Source of the DNA: CAVSWT01 sp963731745
Lineage (GTDB): Bacteria > Bacteroidota > Ignavibacteria > Ignavibacteriales > Ignavibacteriaceae
Assembly: GCA_963731745.1 (NCBI GenBank)
Contig: CAVSWT010000003.1
Span: 1 to 64,000, forward strand
Reading direction: 5' to 3'
Length of the DNA stretch: 64,000 nucleotides
A program made the translations under genes and the position numbers. Below are positions 60,085 through 64,000 of the stretch, one piece after another (the first letter of the stretch is position 1; each line of letters begins with the position of its first letter). The notes beneath the pieces were generated by a model, which was given only the letters and a program-made list of their open reading frames with translations, had not been told where the DNA came from and made no database searches.

Positions 60085-61044
60085 ATGGCAGAACCAAAAT
60101 TATTAGATAAGGTACATACTGAATTAAGAACAAGGCATTATTCTTATAGAACGGAAGAAGCCTATATTAATTGGATTAAGTCTTTTGTAAAGTTTCATAA
60201 CTTGAAACATCCTAATAAAATGGGAGCGAATGAAATTAGTAATTATATTAATTATTTAGCTGTAAAGAGAAACGTTGCTTCATCAACACAAAACCAGGCT
60301 TTATGTGCGGTTATATTTCTTTATAAACATGTGCTGAAAATTGATATTAGTGAATTTGATATAATCTGGGCAAAGAAACCTAAAAAACTGCCTGTAGTTT
60401 TTACCAAAGAAGAAGTTAAGCAAACAATAAATAATTTAAATGGAACTGCATGGCTGGTTGGAAATATCCTTTATGGTTCAGGGTTAAGACTGATAGAGTG
60501 CCTTCGGTTGAGAGTTCAAGATATTGATTTTGTAAGTAATCAAATTATAATACGAAACGGCAAAGGCGGGAAAGACAGAGTATCAATGCTTCCGTTCCTG
60601 GTAAAGGATGCATTAAAAGCAAAGCTTGAAGATGTAAAGAAACTTCATCTAAAAGATTTGAAGAAAGGATACGGGAAAGTTTATTTACCTTACGCACTGG
60701 AAAGAAAATATCCAAACGCTAGTAATGAGTTTAAATGGCAGTATGTATTCCCTTCCGGAAAATTATCAATTGATCCTTCGGACGGAATAATGCGAAGGCA
60801 TCATCTGGAAGAAAGTGTCATCCAAAAGGCGGTTAAAGAAGCAATTAAAAAAGCTGGAATAAACAAAACGGCGGGATGCCATTCATTGAGGCATTCATTT
60901 GCTACTCACTTGCTGGAAAGTGGTACAGATATAAGATCGATTCAAGAATTACTTGGGCATAGTTCTATTGATACAACTATGATTTATACTCACGTACTAA
61001 ACCAGGGCCCTTTTGGAATTAAAAGCCCGGCGGATATTTTGTAG
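60085..61044 (+). CDS. intI: integron integrase IntI
   Basis: Tyrosine recombinase of 319 residues with all catalytic residues: Arg135 (GSGLRLIECLRL), Lys160 (RNGKGGKDR), His266 and Arg269 (CHSLRHSFATHLL), His292 (LLGHSSIDTT) and Tyr301 (MIYTHV). The IntI-specific insertion that recognises folded attC hairpins is at about 200-223 (LPYALERKYPNASNEFKWQY), which XerC/D lack. The N-terminal SAM-like domain (HYSYRTEEAYINWIKSFVKFH) is complete. It should excise cassettes at attC and insert them at attI. It runs towards the array. The next gene starts 9 bases after its stop. Confidence 0.97.
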   Translation: MAEPKLLDKVHTELRTRHYSYRTEEAYINWIKSFVKFHNLKHPNKMGANEISNYINYLAVKRNVASSTQNQALCAVIFLYKHVLKIDISEFDIIWAKKPKKLPVVFTKEEVKQTINNLNGTAWLVGNILYGSGLRLIECLRLRVQDIDFVSNQIIIRNGKGGKDRVSMLPFLVKDALKAKLEDVKKLHLKDLKKGYGKVYLPYALERKYPNASNEFKWQYVFPSGKLSIDPSDGIMRRHHLEESVIQKAVKEAIKKAGINKTAGCHSLRHSFATHLLESGTDIRSIQELLGHSSIDTTMIYTHVLNQGPFGIKSPADIL

Positions 61045-61053
61045 AGATTTGCA

Positions 61054-61431
61054 ATGCAGAAAAATAAATTAGATATTAAGAAAGCGGCAAAGCTCACGGG
61101 GAGAAAATTAACAGCCGGAATGCCGGGGACAAAGAAATTGGTTGAAGAATTTGGAGATAAATTAATTTGCGTTAGATATAAATATGATGCCGGAAAGAAA
61201 ACAAAATATAAAACAGTTGAATTAATAGTTGACCAGGGATTTTGGGATCCCGATGAAAGCATAGGCAAAAAAAGCCGTAAGGTTTTTGTAAAAATAAATT
61301 ATAGTGAAACAGAGCTGCGGACGAAAATAAAAGCTGCAGGCGGAAGATGGGAACCAGATAAAAAGTTATGGGAAATAGAACACAAGAAGTTAAAACCGAT
61401 GGGAATGGAAGATAGAATTTGCAATTTATAA
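61054..61431 (+). CDS. small integrase-associated protein of unknown function
   Basis: 125 residues, basic. Two conserved-looking parts: ICVRYKYDAGKKTKYKTVELIVDQGFWDP and KVFVKINYSETELRTKIKAAGGRWEPDKKLWEI. The second has the GGRWxxxxKxW pattern of small nucleic-acid-related domains. I recall similar proteins next to tyrosine recombinases, but cannot check that here. Lies 9 bases after intI and before the putative attI, so it is part of the integron platform, not a cassette: it has no attC of its own. Confidence 0.7.
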   Translation: MQKNKLDIKKAAKLTGRKLTAGMPGTKKLVEEFGDKLICVRYKYDAGKKTKYKTVELIVDQGFWDPDESIGKKSRKVFVKINYSETELRTKIKAAGGRWEPDKKLWEIEHKKLKPMGMEDRICNL

Positions 61432-61455
61432 AAAGTATTTATGCAGCAGAAAAAC

Positions 61456-61543
61456 TTTCTTATATAAGAAAATTTATGTTTCTACATATAGAAAAAAAAG
61501 GATTTTGTTTCTTATATAAGAAAAAAGTTTCTTAATTTAGAAA
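61456..61543. promoter_or_regulatory. four 16-bp palindromic boxes beside attI
   Basis: TTTCTTATATAAGAAA at 61456-61471 and again at 61508-61523 are perfect palindromes. TTTCTACATATAGAAA at 61479-61494 and TTTCTTAATTTAGAAA at 61528-61543 are near-perfect. Starts are spaced 23, 29 and 20 bases apart. All share TTTCT-N6-AGAAA. They could be accessory IntI-binding repeats, operators for a dimeric regulator, or hold the cassette promoter (TATATAA cores). Confidence 0.8.
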
Positions 61544-61590
61544 CAAAAATAAAGCGCCATAAGGCGTCTAATTAAATAGTTATACATAAT
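61544..61590 (+). other. putative attI site
   Basis: The junction of the platform and cassette 1 is at G61579/T61580 in GTTATAC. Just upstream is a CGCC-ATAA-GGCG hairpin (61555-61566). The site is defined by its place and by the fact that GTTATACATAAT (61579-61590) is the exact reverse complement of the R'' end of cassette 1 (62246-62257). No canonical attI from another species was compared. Confidence 0.65.
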
Positions 61591-61609
61591 AAAATGAGGG
61601 AAATTTTTT

Positions 61610-62236
61610 ATGAAATATCTTTTTATAATAACGCTAATTTTGTTAACTACAATTAGTGCTTCTGCTCAGATAATTCAAAATTATGGATTTAAGGTAGGTT
61701 ATGTTAGTTCAAGTCAAACATATAGCAACTTTGATTTAGATAATAGTATAAAACGAAAAAGTGGTTATAGTTTTGGTGTGTATGCTGACATTTTCAATTT
61801 TAATGGATTCTCTATTTCACCTGAATTAAAATATATTCAAAAAGGAATGGGATTGGAATTGGTGATTACTGGAGAAGAAGGGCCTGAACCAATCGGAAAG
61901 AAAATTGAATATGTTTATCACAACTATTTATCTATCCCTATTTCTTTGGTCTATAAAATCCAATTAATTTCTGGAACTCCTTTTTTAAAAATTGCACCCA
62001 GATATGATATATTGTTGAATAGTCATGATGATTTTAATTCAACATCATCAACTTATGATAATTATAAAAATGTATTTGGCGGAACACTTTCAATAGGATT
62101 TATACCTAATCTTAATATGGTCTTTAATCCATTTATTGAATTTTCATACCATTTAGATTTTACATCAACGTATTCAAATTCTTTTACGGAAATAAAAAAT
62201 AATGTTTTTGAAGTTAATTTAGGGATTCAATTTTAA
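61610..62236 (+). CDS. cassette 1: outer-membrane beta-barrel protein
   Basis: 208 residues with a signal peptide (MKYLFIITLILLTTISASAQ) and the pattern of the Bacteroidota outer-membrane barrel family (PorT/OMP_b-brl_2-like): YGFKVGYVSSSQTY, SGYSFGVYADIFNFNGFSI, PELKYIQKGMGLEL, YLSIPISLVYKIQL, and C-terminal FEVNLGIQF ending in Phe. GAGGG lies 10 bases before the ATG. It fills one cassette and starts 30 bases into it. Its transcript may come by read-through from intI or from the box region. Confidence 0.85.
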   Translation: MKYLFIITLILLTTISASAQIIQNYGFKVGYVSSSQTYSNFDLDNSIKRKSGYSFGVYADIFNFNGFSISPELKYIQKGMGLELVITGEEGPEPIGKKIEYVYHNYLSIPISLVYKIQLISGTPFLKIAPRYDILLNSHDDFNSTSSTYDNYKNVFGGTLSIGFIPNLNMVFNPFIEFSYHLDFTSTYSNSFTEIKNNVFEVNLGIQF

Positions 62237-62250
62237 AACTAAAAAATTAT

Positions 62251-62437
62251 GTATAACAAGTGGCTCAAGGCGACAGCGATTTCGCTCTCGGCAATTTTGG
62301 GTTTTCGGGTTTGTCGTTCCGTGTTTAGTTTCTTGTTCAACGTTGTTCAGCTATGAAAGATTTTTTTAATTATAAAATTTACTAATTAAATCGGCATTGT
62401 TGTTATGGGCTGCGCCTTAGCCGCAAAGCCGTTAGCT
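62251..62437 (+). other. attC: attC recombination site of cassette 1
   Basis: R'' GTATAAC (62251-62257), L'' GTGGCTCAAGGCGACAGC (62260-62277), L' GCTGCGCCTTAGCCGC (62409-62424), R' GTTAGCT (62431-62437). L'' pairs with L' except for two unpaired bases, C and A on this strand (G and T on the strand IntI binds), as in canonical attC. The recombination point is G62431/T62432. At about 187 bp it is long for attC. The central 130 bases are near identical to those of the next site. Confidence 0.9.
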
Positions 62438-62460
62438 GCACAAAATGAAGGAGGAGTTCT

Positions 62461-63257
62461 TTGGAAAAGATAAAAAAGAATGTTCTTAAATTAATTATTC
62501 TTAAGCAAATAAATATTACTTCCGTTTTAGTAATTGGTATATTCTTAACTCTTGTCTCTGGTTGTAATAAGGGAATTGACAATCCTGAACCACAAAAAGA
62601 TTATATGGAATATGGCAATGTTGTTAAAGAGGGTCTTATTGCATACTATCCTTTTAATGGAAACGCAAAAGATTATAGTGGCAATGTATTTAATGGTGTT
62701 GAAAACGGAACATCCGCTTCGGTCGGGAGATTTAATCAACAAGTAGGGGCATTACAATTTAATGGTGTTGATAACTATATTGAAATTCCAAACTTCTCTA
62801 ACGTTATTGGAGATAGTGGAACTATTTGTTTTTGGATAAGAACACCTGATCTCTCAATCAAAATAGAAACGCAGCAATCATTTCAAAAATAGATTCCAAT
62901 GGTTTCGGCTATATATTGAGTGTATATGGAGTACATGATTTTTGGTTTAATTACAAACTTCAAAACTTAAAAGTTGAAGAATATATGTATACAAATTATT
63001 CGGTAGCTGGAGAATATTTATTTCTTGCAGTAACATTTTCTAATAAAAAGTTAACATATTATTTTCAGGGATATCCAACTTTGGAGGATACTTTTAAGGT
63101 AGGTGAATTTAGATTTAACGATAATAACCAGCCATTGTTTATAGGAAAGAGTCTAAGTTCACAGTATAAATTCTTTGAAGGAGAAATTGATGATTTATTA
63201 ATTTATAATCGAGCATTAAGCAAAGATGAAATTTTAAAATTGTATAATTGGAAATAG
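62461..63257 (+). pseudogene. cassette 2: LamG-domain lipoprotein, one frameshift
   Basis: TTG 62461 with GGAGGAG five bases upstream starts a lipoprotein (lipobox LVSGC). It carries a LamG-like concanavalin fold: GLIAYYPFNGNAKDYSGN, ALQFNGVDNYIEIPN, GTICFWIRTPDLS. Frame is lost near 62855-62862. One added A in CTCTCAATC restores SNQNRNAAIISKIDSNGFGYI, continuing to the family's closing FEGEIDDLLIYNRALSKDEI at 63257. A surface sugar-binding role is usual for such domains. Either a sequence error or a cassette gene in decay. Confidence 0.75.
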
Positions 63258-63317
63258 TTATTTGGAATATGAAACTTAATAAAATGTTAAATGAATAATT
63301 CCAGTATTTAAAAATGC

Positions 63318-63505
63318 AGCTAACCCGCGGCTCAAGGCGACAGCGATTTCGCTCTTGGCAATTTTGGGGTTTTAGGGTTTGTCGTTCCGTGTTTAGTTTC
63401 TTGTTCAACGTTGTTGTGTTATGAAGGATTTTTTTAATTATAAAATTTACTAATTAAATCGGCATTGTTGTTCTGGGCTGCGCCTTAGCCGCAAAGCCGT
63501 TATAC
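63318..63505 (+). other. attC: attC recombination site of cassette 2
   Basis: R'' AGCTAAC (63318-63324), L'' GCGGCTCAAGGCGACAGC, L' GCTGCGCCTTAGCCGC, R' GTTATAC (63499-63505). TGCAGCTAAC (63315-63324) is the exact reverse complement of the cassette 2 start GTTAGCTGCA (62431-62440). The same two unpaired bases (C, A) are present. The body matches the first attC with only a handful of substitutions. The recombination point is G63499/T63500. Confidence 0.9.
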
Positions 63506-63533
63506 CACTAATCAATTTATAAAGGGTGAAATC

Positions 63534-64000
63534 ATGAAGTACTTTTATTTTCTTATAATTTTCATTCTCTCTTTTAATTTAACTTTAGCACAAGATTCTT
63601 CTAAAACCAATAATAAAGAATTAAAACATGGCTTGGAGTTCCAAATTGGAAATTTACTTACTCTAACAAATTTTAATAACTATACTTTTTCCTATAGATA
63701 TTGTTTAAATAACATTTCCGGGATAAGAATAGGATTACTAACAAATATAAATAAAGATGACTATGACGTTACCCAAAAATTAGATAGTATTTCTAATAGC
63801 CCACAAGAATATAATCACAATTATAATTTGAAAATATCAATTCAATATCTCTATAGTGTTATGAATTATAACAAGTTTTCCCTAATATTTGGTGGAGGGC
63901 CATTTATATCATACAGTAAACGTGATTATAAATCAGCCTCTCTTTATTCCTCATACACCGTCAAATATGAAGATAACAACAAAACAACCAGCTATGGTTT
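63534..64000 (+). CDS. cassette 3: exported barrel-like protein (cut by window end)
   Basis: ATG 63534 with AAGGGTG eight bases upstream. Signal peptide KYFYFLIIFILSFNLTLAQ. The mature part has outer-membrane-type strands (HGLEFQIGNLLTLTNFNNY, TFSYRYCLNNISGIRIGLL, LKISIQYLYSV, FSLIFGGGPFISYSKR). The frame is open for 155 codons to the edge. Same general type as cassette 1 but not clearly homologous. The cassette starts at 63500 with TTATACCACTAAT. Confidence 0.75.
   Translation, partial: MKYFYFLIIFILSFNLTLAQDSSKTNNKELKHGLEFQIGNLLTLTNFNNYTFSYRYCLNNISGIRIGLLTNINKDDYDVTQKLDSISNSPQEYNHNYNLKISIQYLYSVMNYNKFSLIFGGGPFISYSKRDYKSASLYSSYTVKYEDNNKTTSYG

Larger units (their letters stand above)
60085..64000 (+). 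mobile_element. chromosomal integron with gene-cassette array (continues past window)
   Basis: Integron integrase, associated small gene, putative attI region, and at least three cassettes separated by two attC sites. Cassette 1 is 61580-62431, cassette 2 is 62432-63499, cassette 3 starts at 63500. The intI gene has the same orientation as the cassettes, unlike the classic divergent layout. Confidence 0.88.

Noticed and set aside
60085..61044. Integrase as a phage or XerC/D-type recombinase
   Set aside because: The IntI-specific insertion ALERKYPNASNEFKWQY and the attC sites downstream identify it as an integron integrase.
62258..62430. Conserved 170-base segments as a non-coding RNA or riboswitch before cassettes 2 and 3
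   Set aside because: Position, R/L boxes and self-complementary cassette ends explain them as attC sites.

Overview
The window looks like a low-GC chromosomal segment from a member of the Bacteroidota/Chlorobi group, most likely an Ignavibacteria-like lineage. This is an inference from several features together: an AT-rich sequence, many secreted lipoproteins and beta-barrel proteins, an intact HslUV, a sigma-54 gene, a DUF3109 protein, a CarA of the type with a long C-terminal insertion, and a secreted protein ending in the FlgD-like 'NPNPFSPDNDG' domain. No rRNA or tRNA gene was seen.

Region by region: 1-5.5 kb (minus strand) is a polysaccharide-type cluster of multidomain glycosyltransferase, methyltransferase and deacetylase genes, heavily broken by frameshifts. 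6-18.3 kb holds envelope and housekeeping genes: a TPR/coiled-coil membrane protein, a class A penicillin-binding protein, a PAS histidine kinase, mnmA, and an outer-membrane beta-barrel protein with a lipoprotein partner. 18.4-21.8 kb is a small accessory island with two toxin-antitoxin pairs and a SIR2-like putative defence protein. A duplicated piece of the phoH 3' end lies within it. 21.8-33.5 kb has phoH, carA and carB separated by a secreted alpha-L-fucosidase, and two phosphoesterase-type genes. 33.7-38.1 kb has two tandem asparagine-synthase-like paralogues, one broken. 38.3-44.8 kb is a minus-strand run hslU-hslV-ppiC-ICMT-like-rpoN-DUF3109. 45-55.4 kb has an SDR, a giant lamin-tail repeat protein, a 33-residue membrane microprotein with its own terminator, a Na/Pi symporter operon and an M13 peptidase.

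The last 8.6 kb is accessory DNA and the most interesting part. From 55.4 to 59.9 kb it is packed with REP-like inverted repeats. Two exact-length 362-bp units lie there, each a one-domain GIY-YIG nuclease gene flanked by direct copies of a repeat half. A 164-bp tandem array follows. From 60.1 kb to the window end there is a chromosomal integron: an IntI with the IntI-specific insertion, a coupled small gene, a putative attI region with four palindromic boxes, and a gene-cassette array with two nearly identical attC sites of about 187 bp. Cassette ends match precisely: each cassette's first bases are the reverse complement of the R'' box of its own attC. Unusually, intI points in the same direction as the cassettes. 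All three visible cassettes encode exported envelope proteins.

Many conserved genes here, including rpoN, carry single-base breaks, several of them at A/T homopolymers. The reader should treat those as possible sequencing or assembly errors before calling them pseudogenes.
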